From Typhlomys cinereus (lineage: Eukaryota; Chordata; Mammalia; Rodentia; Platacanthomyidae), in assembly GCA_023101885.1 (NCBI GenBank), contig JALPQD010000390.1:1723257-1787256 (forward strand): 64,000 bases of DNA, written 5' to 3'. The position numbers and the translations under genes are program-made. Below the pieces are notes generated by a model. The model worked only from the letters and a program-made list of their open reading frames with translations. It had not been told where the DNA came from and made no database searches. This document shows positions 13,295-24,959 of this stretch, piece after piece (position 1 is the stretch's first letter; each line of letters begins with the position of its first letter).

Positions 13295-13446
13295 TGAAAG
13301 AAAGACTGAGAGAGAGATAGCACACATGTATGCCAGGGTGCATACTTGGAGGTCAGAGTTCTCTCCTCTTACCATGTACAATTCTGGGGCATTGAATTCA
13401 TGCGCCCATGCTGTCTTACCCACTAAGTTATCTTGCCAGGCCCCTG
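13295..13446 (-). repeat. Old B2/ID-like SINE fragment
   Basis: Reverse orientation: 'acttggaggtcagagttctctcctc...' leads into a head ending 'acccactaagttatcttgccaggcccc', the general pattern of tRNA-headed rodent SINEs. Its subfamily is not determined. Confidence 0.55.
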
Positions 13447-15253
13447 TACTTGATTTTAATCATTCAGAAAATAATTAAGAAAAAATGAATTTAAATTTAC
13501 ATAAATCATCAATTTGACTGCTGAAAAATAAAGTCATGTATGCTGTTGTTACAAATCTCCATGTAGCCCTTGTTATGAGAACTGAGCAATGAAAACTAAG
13601 CAATTGAACAATGGGACATTATAATCTTACACAGCATTTAAATAAAAGCAAGATAATTAAAATGGCAAAATTATATGAATAACTAAAACAATTTTTTAAT
13701 TCTTTACTATATTAAAGATATTAAAATTCAGGAATTACAGTTGTTTGATATATTTCAGAATGCTATGGCATTCTGAACATAATATTGAACATATGTGCAC
13801 ATAATAACATGCAAATATTGCACATAAACAAGAAGTATGCTGATTTCTAATTTCATATATATATCTAATTTATCAAGTCCAAAACAATTGAAGATGAGAG
13901 CATCATTGATTTGACCACTCAGTGAGAGCACATTTGTCTCATAGCTTGTCATGACAAAGATAACAAAAAGATTGAATAATTAAGTGAATGACTAAACCTA
14001 CAAAACAGTGCAGAGAAAATGATAAAAATTTTGTTTCTGTATTTCATATACAGACATGCATTCACACTCTTCATTGGGGAAGACCTACACAGGAGTATCA
14101 ATACCTTAAGTGTTTCTCTTTCATGTTTCCCTTCAAACATTTTTAAATAATCATCAATATTTGCTTGCTCCATTTTTGTAAAAGCAGTACCACTTGAGGA
14201 TTTATATCAAGACACAAATTGGAGAACTGCATTTCAGCTCATTACAAGTTTTGAATTAATTTCATGGAATGTAATTTATAAAATATAAGTGATCAATCTT
14301 ACAAAAAACAATGTTGTATATTTGAAAATGTGGTGGTAATAATTCTTGACAACTGCAGGCGGTATTTATTACTGTTAACTTCAGTACATTACATGTATCC
14401 TGTTATTCCTTGTCTCTAGAATCAAATTCGTGTCTTCTGTATGTGGAAGTGACTTCCTAGAGATATTCAAGTATACTGATTAACCGGACTGAATCAAATG
14501 ATTATTATTTTGGCTGCTGTTGGGAGCAATGGAATGCTATAGGTTCAAAGCCTAATTGCCTTTTATCTTGACAGATCTTTATATCAATTTTTAGCCATAT
14601 TGCCCATATTCTGTAACTATTCTAGATGGTGTTTCTACCAATGTATTTGGAAAAGATCTTGATTTGGAAAGTAACTTTCTTTGTTCTATGATGATAAACT
14701 GTGTGTACCAAAGACGAACACAAGATATTTGGAACAATCTTAATCTGGGTTCCTATGTCACGGTCACTCACATTAGTAAAATAGTAATTAGTCACTCAAA
14801 TTAGTAAAATAGTAAAAAAGCGAATCTAATCCCTTTGATTATCACAGTTGTGATATTTACATTTACATACATGAGAAGAAATGAAAATTTAAATGTTAGT
14901 GACTTATCAAGGAGTGAAGCTAATGAGCTATGTTGCATAACTACGGAAAGACTTCTAAATGTGCTGTCAACATGCAAGACATCCCTTCTGTTATATAAGC
15001 AATTAAAACTTCAGGATATAATTTTTAAGAATTACAAACCTATTTCTCTATGCTACACTTCTGGTGAGACCACTGATTTAGCATGCATTTCATGATTTTC
15101 AACTGAGACACTACTTTCTACTTCCAGGTCGTAGAATTGCCATAGATGTGTTATTTTTTAAATACTTTGTGCCTAGATTAAAAACAACTGTTTTTAGAAA
15201 CACCCAGGCATTACTTAAAAGAAAACAAACAAAAGAGTTCAAAATTATTGGCA

Positions 15254-16198
15254 TTACCTTAATTCCCTGGACCCCTCTCTTTTCACAATTCTAATGAAAG
15301 CACTTTTCACATCTTTGTTCCTAAGACTGTAAATAGGTGGATTCAACATGGGGATGACAATAGTGTAAAATACAGAAACAACTTGATCCTTTCCCAGAGA
15401 ATAAGACTTACTTGGCTTTAAATAAGTGAAGATCAGAGTGGCATAGAAGAGAGTGACCCCCAGGAGATGGGAGGCACATGTGGAGAAGGCTTTTTGTTTT
15501 CCTGAAGTGGAATGAATTTTCAGAATTGTAGCAAGAATAGACATATAGGATACGGTAATTGTGATAAGGGACACCAAAAGTGTGGAACCAGCAAAAATAA
15601 ATACAATTGTCTCTATGTTTTTGGTGTCATTACAAGACAGTGCTAAAATTGGGGATATGTCACAAAAAAAGTGATGGATGATGTTGGAGTTGCAGAAATG
15701 CAGTGTGCTCATGCTAAACACAGTAACAGTGGAATCCACAAATGCAGCACTGTAGGTCCCAATGAGGAGCTTGTGACAGAGTGTGGTGGATACAATAAGT
15801 GGATAGTGGAGAGGATTGCAGATAGCTATGTAGCGGTCATAGGCCATTGAGGAGAGAAGGAAACACTCAGCACCAGCCAAGAAGATAAAAAAGTACATCT
15901 GTGTGAAGCAACCCAGGAAGGAGATGTTCTTAGAAGCACCCAACAGGGTCTGTATAGTTTTAGGCGTGATGACAGTTGAGTAGCTTAGATCAATGAATGA
16001 CAGATGAGAAAGGAAAAAATACATTGGTGTATGAAGCTGAACATCCCATCGAATGATCAACATCATCCCCATGTTCCCCAGCACAGTAACCAGATACATG
16101 AAGAAAAACAGTAGAGAGAGGACCAGCTGCATTTCCTTGGAATCTGTCAGTCCCATCAGGATGAAATCAGACATGTTTGTGTAGTTTCCAGTGTTCAT
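15254..16198 (-). CDS. OR-3: olfactory receptor, OR8H-like, open but with TM7 proline
   Basis: A 314-residue single-exon class II OR. I start it at the ATG at 16198 (MNTGNYTNM) and not at the longer in-frame ATG at 16258. A pyrimidine-rich acceptor (ttctttccaatttag on the minus strand) ends at 16210, so the extra 20 codons are intron. Motifs: sequons NYT (N5) and NIS (N91), GN 41-42, LHTPMYFFL 55-63, [10 protein letters not shown] 118-127, [10 protein letters not shown] 236-245. The TM7 motif reads NPPIY (286-290), with proline at 288 where neighbours have leucine or phenylalanine. The near-identical OR-4 has NPLIY, so the change is probably new in OR-3 and may harm folding. The shared upstream element is at 17742-17800. 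Confidence 0.93.
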   Translation of the reverse strand: MNTGNYTNMSDFILMGLTDSKEMQLVLSLLFFFMYLVTVLGNMGMMLIIRWDVQLHTPMYFFLSHLSFIDLSYSTVITPKTIQTLLGASKNISFLGCFTQMYFFIFLAGAECFLLSSMAYDRYIAICNPLHYPLIVSTTLCHKLLIGTYSAAFVDSTVTVFSMSTLHFCNSNIIHHFFCDISPILALSCNDTKNIETIVFIFAGSTLLVSLITITVSYMSILATILKIHSTSGKQKAFSTCASHLLGVTLFYATLIFTYLKPSKSYSLGKDQVVSVFYTIVIPMLNPPIYSLRNKDVKSAFIRIVKREGSRELR

Positions 16199-17060
16199 AG
16201 TAAACTGTCCTAAATTGGAAAGAATTGAAAATTTATGACATTTTTCAGTTTTTTTCAATTAACTATGGTCTCATATTTTCATACTTTGCTTCTGATCCCT
16301 CAATGTTGATAGTACATTTATAGTGTTTGACTGTTAAATAGTTGGATACCAAATATAAGCATATGAAAATAGGCTGAATGTTCAGAATATGATATAATAA
16401 ATATTCAATTACTTCATAATTTCAATGAATCTAATATCATAATTTCTCTGTAAATTAATGTGGTACCCTTTGAACAGGAGCAGGACCATTGCAGAAACTT
16501 CTACAATCTACTATTTTAGATGAAATTTAAAAAATGCAGAAATCTCAAGTAATTTATGTAAACTAAGATCAAATGCTTGTCATTCTCTAATTTCTTAATA
16601 TAGTTTGACAATAAAGGACATACTGTCTTATCATCTGTTTGATAAACCCAAACAAAATGAGAACTGTGCAAGTTATGTATCCATATATGTATATATATAC
16701 AACATTGTATATTTCCCATTGCTCCTTTTCTGAAATATATATAAACATTAATTATAAATTTCATTTGAGATCATTTATTTTATTAGGCTTCTTTTGGATT
16801 GCATCTGTAAATGAATACGTTCATTCATTTTCAACTAATGAGCCAAAATCAAAGTTTTATTAAAATTACATTTTTATTGTCATATTATCATTCGCTTTAA
16901 TATCTTGCTCTAGCAACTCTACATTAGGCAGAAATCCTGCCTTTACTTGGATAAAGTACAAAATGATATGTGCAAATAAAACTTTTCAAAGCCTCTGTTT
17001 TAGCTTAGTTTTGAGGACCTCTCCCCTCTCCCCACCTGATGTTTTAAAAATACTTACTCT

Positions 17061-17364
17061 CTGGGCTGGAGAGGTGGCTCAGGGGTTAAGCCTCCGCCTT
17101 GCAGGTGGAAGGTCCTGAGTTCGGATCCCAGATCCCACGTATAGACGCCAGGCGGAAGCGGGGGCAGCCTGCGCTTCTGGTTCTGGTAGGGCGGTGCCTA
17201 TGAATCCCGGGGCAGAAGGAGGTGGAGGAGTCCATGGTGGTTCGCGAATTCGTCCGTGGTTCTACACACACACACAGACACACACACAGACATACACACA
17301 CATGCGCGCGCACATACACACGCACATGCACACAGTTGAATAAATAATAATAATAATAAAAAAA
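17061..17364 (+). mobile_element. Young SINE copy 2 (short subfamily), in the OR-3 upstream flank
   Basis: Begins gggctggagaggtggctcagg and ends in a TAA-rich tail. The flanks repeat an imperfect 'ttttaaaatact(ct)' target site. The empty site survives in the tandem paralog at about 22513-22540, where the two flanks join directly. The insertion therefore came after the OR-3/OR-4 duplication. It lacks the 11-12 base 'ttgtttactctg' segment of the longer subfamily. Confidence 0.92.
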
Positions 17365-17741
17365 TTTTAAAATACTCTGAATCAAGTTGTGGGAAATGAA
17401 AGAAAAATGTGAGTTTTTCAGAATCCAATATCTACACATGTTCAACTTCTAAACTTTCTCCAAAAAAGTAGTATTCTAATTAAATATTTAAATGTGCCTG
17501 TCCTATGGCATTTGTTTTCCTTAGGATTATAACTTCCAAATTTCTGTGTATTCATTATTTTGAAGTAGATTATGCTCAAATTTTACCTAGGGCTTGGTCC
17601 AATGGAAAAATCTTAGAGAAGTATGGCCAAATATATCCCAGATAGCTAATGTGAATATAATATGTAAAGTGTGTGCATTTTCTTTCTGCTTAATAAAGGG
17701 AGGGTACTCCTATAAGGATAGGAAACATTGAAAAATACGTG

Positions 17742-17800
17742 GTCATCCTCAGGGGCCAATTCCCAAACAATATTACTTGGCATGCTTTCAAGGACTAAAA
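17742..17800 (-). promoter_or_regulatory. Shared OR upstream element, OR-3 copy
   Basis: ggtcatcctcaggggccaat, then attacttggcatgctttcaa and ggacta. It lies 1.54 kb before the ATG, or about 1.25 kb once the intervening SINE is discounted. That matches the distance in OR-1, OR-2 and OR-4. Confidence 0.55.
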
Positions 17801-18329
17801 GTCAATCAATAATCAGTAAGGGTTTTACCTCTCCCCTAAGAGGTAGACAATGAACGGTATGATCATTTTGTCTTCTTTTTGGACACAGTGTATATTTGTA
17901 TATTCTTACTAAAATATATTTGTTCACAGACATTTATTTGTATCTTCTTGTTAACTATTAAAATATAATAAAGTATTTCTATAAACATGTTTATTAATAA
18001 TATAAGATTCTTAAATATAATATTTGAATCGCATACTGATTTAACCCTGGCATTTTTCACTAGTTTGAGAAACGTGGAATTTTTTTAATTATTAATATTG
18101 AGCAAAGACACTCCCAAGTGTGGATAAAATCAAAAATATATTTCTATTAGTAACTATGTTAATCAAAAACATATTTTTATAATTAAAAGTAGATCTGTTT
18201 CAATATAGATACAGCATAAGTATGAAGTATTGAACAGGTTTCTCTAGTCATTGCTTTTGTTTGTACAATATTAAGAGTTCTTTTATTATTATGATTATTA
18301 TGATTATTTTACCTAGGTATAAAACCTCA

Positions 18330-19030
18330 ATGAGTAGGTATCCTTGTCTTCCTCCTTCCCCTGTCCTCTTCTTCTTCCTTTATCCCTTCTGTTGTTTCTC
18401 CCTTGATGTTTCTTTCCTACTTGCAACTTACCACAACCCTGACAATCAGCTTATGTGGGGCCCAGAATTGTCTCTGAATCATCTACTCTATAGGTGTCAT
18501 GATCCTGGGGCAGACCTGAGGGCTCCCCTTGGGCAGCCCACTAACATGGATAATGTGATTATTTGATGTTCTGCATTTAGGGTCATTGCTGAACATATAT
18601 TTGCTAACTAAAGACTTTGTCATGTTTATATATATTTTCGACTTTATTCTATCTAGAAATTGTATGACAATGGGATATTTGGTACAGTCAAAGGTCTTTT
18701 GTGGCTCTATTGAAGTAATCATGACATTTAGCTTCAAATCTATTGGTAGGATTTGCTATGTTTATGGATTGGCATGTGTGGAGTTATCCTTGCATCTGTA
18801 GGACAGCATCAACTTGATTATGCAGAATCATCATTTGATGTTCTCCTGGATTAAGTTGCTTTACTATTTCAGAAAGTTCATCTTCATGAACAAATAGTTT
18901 GTAGTTCTTCATTGAGTGGGCAGTCTCACATTTCCACGAGAAAGAAATATACAGAGGACTGCTTTCAGTCTTACCATGGAGAAAACCACTGACATAACAA
19001 ATTATTTCAAAATGCAGGCAAGTCAATCTG
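18330..19030 (-). mobile_element. L1 fragment, ORF2/3' region, antisense
   Basis: The plus strand carries a pyrimidine-rich L1 3'-like block (18340-18420), then text such as 'ggcatgtgtggagttatccttgcatctgtaggac', the antisense of a conserved L1 ORF2 segment. It is full of stops. It is paired with the related fragment at 23500-24430, so at least its left part predates the tandem duplication. Confidence 0.7.
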
Positions 19031-20767
19031 GCTAAAATGAATACCTATACTCTGTGGACTTCTATCTACTACTACTTTGTCTCTATTGATAAGGTTTGTT
19101 GATTTATACACTGAACATTCAGCTCAATGCTTGTGTACCATGTGCAAGGTCCATGTGTTCAATTTCTTACAAAGTAAAAAATGACTCTCCCCCAAAAACA
19201 CTGGAAAAGAAAACCTCATAAAATGGAAATGGATTAGAGGCACATTGAAGATCACGGATGCACAAAACATTAAATGAGCGAAATATAACATATTTTATTA
19301 TCAGTCCTTTCACAAATGTAAGAAAATATGAATATTAACAAATAGAGATCAAAGAAATATAGACATCAGAATGAAAACGAGTCAGATTTTTTTCTGTAGT
19401 GTAGGTATAGGATACAGTAAAGCCTTAAAGCAGATTAAGATGGGACATTTGTACACAGTCAGAAGATTTAAATAAGTTGAATAGAAATTTGAAACATGAA
19501 ATATTGTTCAGTTTACTTACTAAAGAAGAGAAGATAATGGTTTAATCATTCAGGAATCATTTAGAAAAATAACTCAATATGATTATACATCAATTATACT
19601 GGTTGTGCAAAATAATCTATGCAGTAGTTCTAAAAACTTTAGCAGGTACTGAAATGCAGAAATCACAGTTATTTAATATGTTTCAGAATGCTATGACTGT
19701 CAAATATTGAGGAGGCACAAAAGCAAGTGATATTTTATCATGCTGATTAAGTGAGAAAATACCTGTCTCATAGCTTGACTTGGCTAAGATAATAAAAAAG
19801 ATTGGAGTATTAAGTAAATGAAAAAACCTGCAAAACAATGCAGACAAAATGATAAAAATTTTGCTTCTGTATGTCATATGCAGACATGTACTTACATTAT
19901 ACATTGGGAAGAACATAAGTGGGAGTATCAATAATTTAAGTGTTTCTCTTTCATGTTTCCCTTTAAATATCTTCAAATTATCACCAGTATTTGTTTGTAT
20001 CACTTTCATATAACTAATACTACCTCAAAATTTAAATCTAGACACAAATTTGAGAACTGTTTATCAGTTACTTATAAGATTGTAAATTAATTCCATGGAA
20101 TGTAATTTAATTTATAAAAGCCACTGATAATTTTCCAAGAAACAATGTTGTACATTTGAAAATATGGTGGTAAATAACTCTTAATAACTGTAGGCAGTAT
20201 TTCTAACTATTGACTTACGAACATTACACATGGTATTTGGAACAACCAGAATCTCTGTCATTTGGTCATGGTCACTCATATTTGACTCCCTAAAAAACGT
20301 CACTTGTTCCTTTGAGGTGAGAGTTACGATTTTTATATTTGCATGTAAGAGAAGAAATAGAGCCTTAAATATTAGTGAATTATCAAGAACAGCAGTTAAT
20401 AAGCTATGTTGCATAGCCAAGCAAATGTCTTCTAAATGTGCTGTCATTGTGCAAAAGACATCCTTTCTGTTATATAAGTAATTAAAACTTCAGGATAGAA
20501 TTTTTAAGAATTGTAAACTGATGTTTCTTATGCTGCTAACAGGTTACCCTTAAAAACACAGACTACTGAGACCATTCATTTAACAGGTATATCATGATTT
20601 TCAATTCAGGCAACACCTTCTAATTGCAGGACTAGAATTGTCCAAGATGAATTTTTTTAAACACTTTGCAAGCAGATTAAAAACAAGTACCTAGTGTTTA
20701 GAGTGACACACTCAGGCATTACTTAAATGGAAACAAATAAAAAAGTTCAAAGGTATTGACATTACTT

Positions 20768-21676
20768 TCATTCCTTGGCTCCCTCATTTTTCACAATTCT
20801 AATGAAAGCACTTTTCACATCTTTGTTCCTAAGACTATAAATGAGTGGATTCAACATGGGGATCACAATAGTGTAAAATACAGAAGCCACTTGTTCCTTT
20901 CCCAGGGAATAAGACTTACTTGGTTTTAAATAAGTAAAGATCAGAGTGGCATAGAAGAGAGGGACCCCCAGGAGATGGGAGGTGCATGTGGAGAAGGCTT
21001 TTTGTTTTCCTGAAGTGGAATGAATTTTCAGAATTGTAGCAAGAATAGACATATAGGATACGGTAATTGTGATAAGGAACACCAAAAGTGTGGAACCAGC
21101 AAATATAAATACAATTATTTCTATGTTTTTGGTGTCATTACAAGACAGTGCTAAAATTGGGGATATGTCACAAAAAAAGTGATGGATGATGTTGGAGTTG
21201 CAGAAACGCAGTGTAATCATGTTAAACACAGCAACATTGGAGTCCACAAATGCAGCACTGTAGGTCTCAATGAGGAGCTTGTGACAGAGTGTGGTAGATA
21301 CAATAAGTGGATAGTGGAGAGGATTGCAGATAGCTATGTAGCGGTCATAGGCCATTGAGGAGAGAAGGAAACACTCAGCACCAGCCAAGAAGATAAAAAA
21401 GTACATCTGTGTGAAGCAACCCAGGAAGGAGATGTTCTTAGAAGCACCCAACAGGGTCTGTATAGTTTTAAGCGTGATGACAGTTGAGTAGCTTAGATCA
21501 ATGAATGACAGATGAGAAAGGAAAAAATATGAAGCTGAACATCCCATCGAATGATCAACATCATCCCTATAATACATGAAGAAAAACAGTAGAGAGAGGA
21601 CCAGCTGCATTTCCTTGGAATCTGTCAGTCCCATCAGGATGAAATCAGACATGTTTGTGTAGTTTCCAGTGTTCAA
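20768..21676 (-). pseudogene. OR-4: OR8H-like, disguised pseudogene
   Basis: The frame is open for 302 codons and nearly matches OR-3, but three lesions make it unlikely to work. First, the start codon position (21674-21676) reads TTG, not ATG. The next in-frame ATG (21652) would remove the N5 glycosylation sequon. Second, a 20-base deletion (near 21570) removes the end of TM1 including GN. Third, a 10-base deletion (near 21529) removes the LHTPM part of LHTPMYFF. The two deletions sum to 30 bases and restore the frame, leaving about 12 scrambled residues between. Everything from YFFLSHLSF to the end, including [16 protein letters not shown] and [10 protein letters not shown], is intact. TM6 also has T-to-P in 'LLGVPLFY'. 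An ORF caller would label this a normal gene. Confidence 0.88.
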
Positions 21677-22512
21677 AATAAACTGTCCTAAATTGGTAAG
21701 AATTCAAAGGTTATGACATTTTTCATTTTTTTAATTAACTATAGTTTCATATTTTCATACTTTTCTTCTGATACCTCAATTTTGGTAGCACAATTATGGT
21801 GTTTGACTGTTAAATAGATATCAAATACAATCATGAAATATAGTCTGAATGTTTAGAATATGGTATAATAAATGTTCAAATACTTCATAATCTCAATGAA
21901 TCTACTATCATAATTTCTCTGTAAATTAATGTGCTAGTATGTGAACATGAGCAGGCTATTGCAAAAAATTCTATAATGTACTCATTTTAGATGAAATAAT
22001 AAATACAGAAATCTCAAGTAACATGTAAACTCAGATCAAATGCTTGGTCATTCTTTTTATTTCTTTATATAGTTTGACTGTAAAGAACATACTGTCTTAT
22101 CATTTGTTTGATAAAACCAAACAAAATGAGAAATGTACAAGTTATGTATTCATATATATGTATATGTATGACATTGTATATTTTCCATTGCTCCTTTCCT
22201 TGAAATACATACAAACATTAATTATAAATTTCATTTGAATTTATTTATTTTATAAGGCTTCTTTGGATATGGATATGTAAATGAAAAAATGCATTTCTTT
22301 TCACCTAATGAGCCAAAATCAAATTTTTATTTAAATTACATCATTATTCACATATTATGGTGAATAATAAGACACTTTAGTGTCTTGTTCTATCACCTGT
22401 ACAGTAGCCAGAAATCCTGCCTTTACTTGGATAAAGTACAAAATGTTATGTGCACATACAACTTTTCAAAGCCTCTTAGTTTAGAGAGGCACTCTTCCCT
22501 CTCCCCACATGA

Positions 22513-22540
22513 TGTTTTAAAAATACTTACTCTGAATCAA
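22513..22540. other. Empty target site of young SINE copy 2
   Basis: The flanks ttttaaaaatacttactct and gaatcaagttgtggg are joined here, while the paralogous site in copy A is split by the SINE at 17061-17364. This direct comparison fixes the insertion junctions. Confidence 0.88.
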
Positions 22541-22893
22541 GTTGTGGGTAAAGAAAGAAAAATATGAGTTTTCCAGAATCCAATATCTACACATATTCAA
22601 CTTCTAAACTTTCTCCAAAAAAGTGATGTTCTAATTAAATATTTAAATGTGCCTGTACTGTGGCACTTATTTTCCTTGGGATTATAATTTCCAAATTTCT
22701 GTGTATTCATTATTTTGAAACAGATTATGCTCAAATTTTACCTAGGGCTTGTTCCAATAGAAAATGTTAGGATGTATGACCAAGTGTGTCCTAGATAGTT
22801 AATGTGAATATAATAAGTAAAATGTGTGTGTTTTCTCCCTTCCTAATAAATGGAGGGTGCTCCTATAAGGACATGAAACATTGAAAAATACGT

Positions 22894-22951
22894 GGTCATC
22901 CTCAGGGGCCAATTCTCAAACAATATTACTTGGCATGCTTTCAAGGACTAA
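22894..22951 (-). promoter_or_regulatory. Shared OR upstream element, OR-4 copy
   Basis: Nearly identical to the OR-3 copy, 1.22 kb before the lost start codon. It was kept although the coding exon is damaged, as expected for a recent pseudogene. Confidence 0.5.
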
Positions 22952-23439
22952 AAGTCAATCAATAATCAGTAAAGGTTTTACCTTTCCCCTGAGAGATAGA
23001 CAATGAAGGGGATGATCATTTTGTCTTCTTTGTGGACACATTATATATTAGCATTTGCTTACTAAAATATATTTGATCATAGACATTTATTTGCATCTTC
23101 TTATTAACTATTAAAATATAATACAGTATTTATATAAATTTGTATATTTATTAATAACATGTTTCTTAAATTAATATTTAGATAGCACACTGATTTAATT
23201 ATGGCATTTTTCACTAGTTTGAGAAACGTGCATTTTTGCAGTTATTAGAATTTAGCAAAGACACTACCAAGTGTGGATTAAAAAATAAATATGATTTTGT
23301 CAGCACAAAATATGTTTATTAAAAACAGGTTTTTAAATTAAAAAAGTTTTCTTTCAATATAAATACAGCATAAGTACCAAGTGTTGAATAGGTTTGTCTA
23401 GTCATTTAAAATAATCCTTTTATTTGTACAATATTATGA

Positions 23440-24430
23440 GTTTTTTGTTATTATTATTATTATTTATTATTATTATTTTAGCTAGCTATACATATCTCAA
23501 TGAGTAGGTATCCTTTTCTCCTTCTTTCCCTTATCCCTCCTTTCCCCCTTCCATATTCCCAACTTTCCTTCTCTTTCCTCCTCTCTCTTGATGTTTCCTA
23601 CCTGCTCCCTGCTACCATCCTGACCATCTGCTTATATGAAGCCTTGGAATTCCCTCTGAATCATCTACTCTAGTAGGAGTTCATGAGTCTGGGGCAGGCC
23701 TGAGGACCTCCCCTTGGGCAACCCACTTACATGGATAATATGATAATGTTCTGCATTTAGGATGATGCTGAACACAGATTTGCTGATTATAGTTTTGGCA
23801 TGTTGATATATGTACACTTTCAACATTATTGCATCAAGAAATTTTATTATAATGGGATATTTGATACAGTCAAAGGTCTTTCGTGACTATATTGAGTTGA
23901 TCATGTGACATTTATCTTTGAATTTATTGGTAGGATTTTCTATGTTTATGGTTTGGCATGTGTGCAACTATCCTTGCATTTGTGGGACAAAATCAACTTG
24001 GTCATGCTGAATTATTATTTAAGGTGCTAGTGCATTCAGATCGCATGTACTTAGTTGAGGATTTTTGGCATCTATATTTGCCATTTGATATACAATTTCA
24101 TTAATATTATTTGTGATTTTTGTTGCCCATATCTGATAGTGCACTGCTACTTTCCCAAGTGGCATTTGGAAATGCTCCTTCTATTTCTCTATAATGGAAT
24201 CGAGTATATTACTTGTTTTTTATTCTTTAAAGATATTTTAGAGATCTGCTGTGAATCCACTGAAGCTGTTCTTATTAATTTCAAGACTTTTTATTGCTGT
24301 TTAATTATCTTCTCCTGTTACAGATTTGCTTGAATTATTGATTTCACTTCAAACTGCCTTTATTGAATCAAATTTATCCATGTCCTTTCAATGAGATAAC
24401 CATTTCCTAGTGAGTTCACTATGTTTCAAT
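23440..24430 (-). mobile_element. L1 fragment, ORF2/3' region, antisense
   Basis: The left half pairs with 18330-18870 of copy A. The right half (24030-24430) continues into further antisense L1 ORF2-like text not kept in copy A. No intact ORF. Old and degraded. Confidence 0.65.
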
Positions 24431-24655
24431 AGAGAATTTCAAAGCATGGTTTCAGAGGAATCAAACTGTAGGGTTCCATCAGGTGGAGGAAAGTGGTGTT
24501 TATGATATCATCTTGACAAAGGTCTTTCATGTTATCTAAGGAATTCTGCACAAAGTTGAATTCTGATGTCACAGACTGGTTGAACATGGAAGCTAGGAAG
24601 ACTCTCATTTCCCTGTCTCTCCCTTCCACTAATCATAGTACTTCACCTGAAATTT

Positions 24656-24948
24656 TTTAAGCTTTTTTCAAAATTTATTCATTTGTTCGTGTGTGTGTAT
24701 GTATGTGTGCGCGCGCGTGTGTGTCTGTATGTGTAGAACTACGGACGAATTCGGGAACCACCATGGACGCCTCCACCTCCTTCTTGTTTACTCTGCCCCG
24801 GGATTCACAGGCTCCGCCCTACCAGGGCCAGAGACGCAGGCCGCCCCTGCTTCCGCCGGGCATCTATACGTGGGATCTGGGATCAGAACTCAGGACCTTC
24901 CACCTGCAAGGCAGAGGCTTAACCCCTGAACCACCTCTCCAGCCCTTT
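24656..24948 (-). mobile_element. Young SINE copy 3 (long subfamily)
   Basis: Reverse orientation, GT-rich tail first, head ending 'ccacctctccagccc'. The flanks repeat acctgaaattt (24645-24655 and 24949-24959). It retains 'cttgtttactctgcc'. Frames that seem to be proteins here are SINE sequence. Confidence 0.9.
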
Positions 24949-24959
24949 ACCTGAAATTT

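Larger units (their letters stand above)
13710..18870. repeat. Tandem segmental duplication, copy A (contains OR-3)
   Basis: Aligns by eye with 19645-24060. Shared landmarks include 'aatgctatg' near 13757/19687, 'tgataaaaattttg' near 14020/19850, the whole OR coding exon, 'cgtggtcatcctcaggggcc' near 17740/22890 and an antisense L1 segment to the right. Copy A differs by a young SINE (17061-17364) and about 330 extra bases around 14395-14735. Confidence 0.85.
19645..24060. repeat. Tandem segmental duplication, copy B (contains OR-4)
   Basis: Partner of 13710-18870 in the same orientation. It is shorter because it lacks the young SINE and about 330 bases present in copy A near 14395-14735; in copy B the flanks meet near 20225-20235. 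The OR exons differ by few substitutions, so the duplication is recent relative to the rest of the cluster. Confidence 0.85.

Noticed and set aside
16199..16258. Twenty extra N-terminal codons for OR-3
   Set aside because: A splice acceptor separates them from the exon, and no OR8H paralog has such an extension. The same holds for 40935-40997 at OR-7.
17086..17445. Recurrent open frames of the type 'ASTSFCPGIHRxRPTRT' at 17086, 24691, 36341, 41351 and 49642
   Set aside because: These are readings of the young SINE body and recur wherever it inserted. They have no start context or conservation beyond the repeat.
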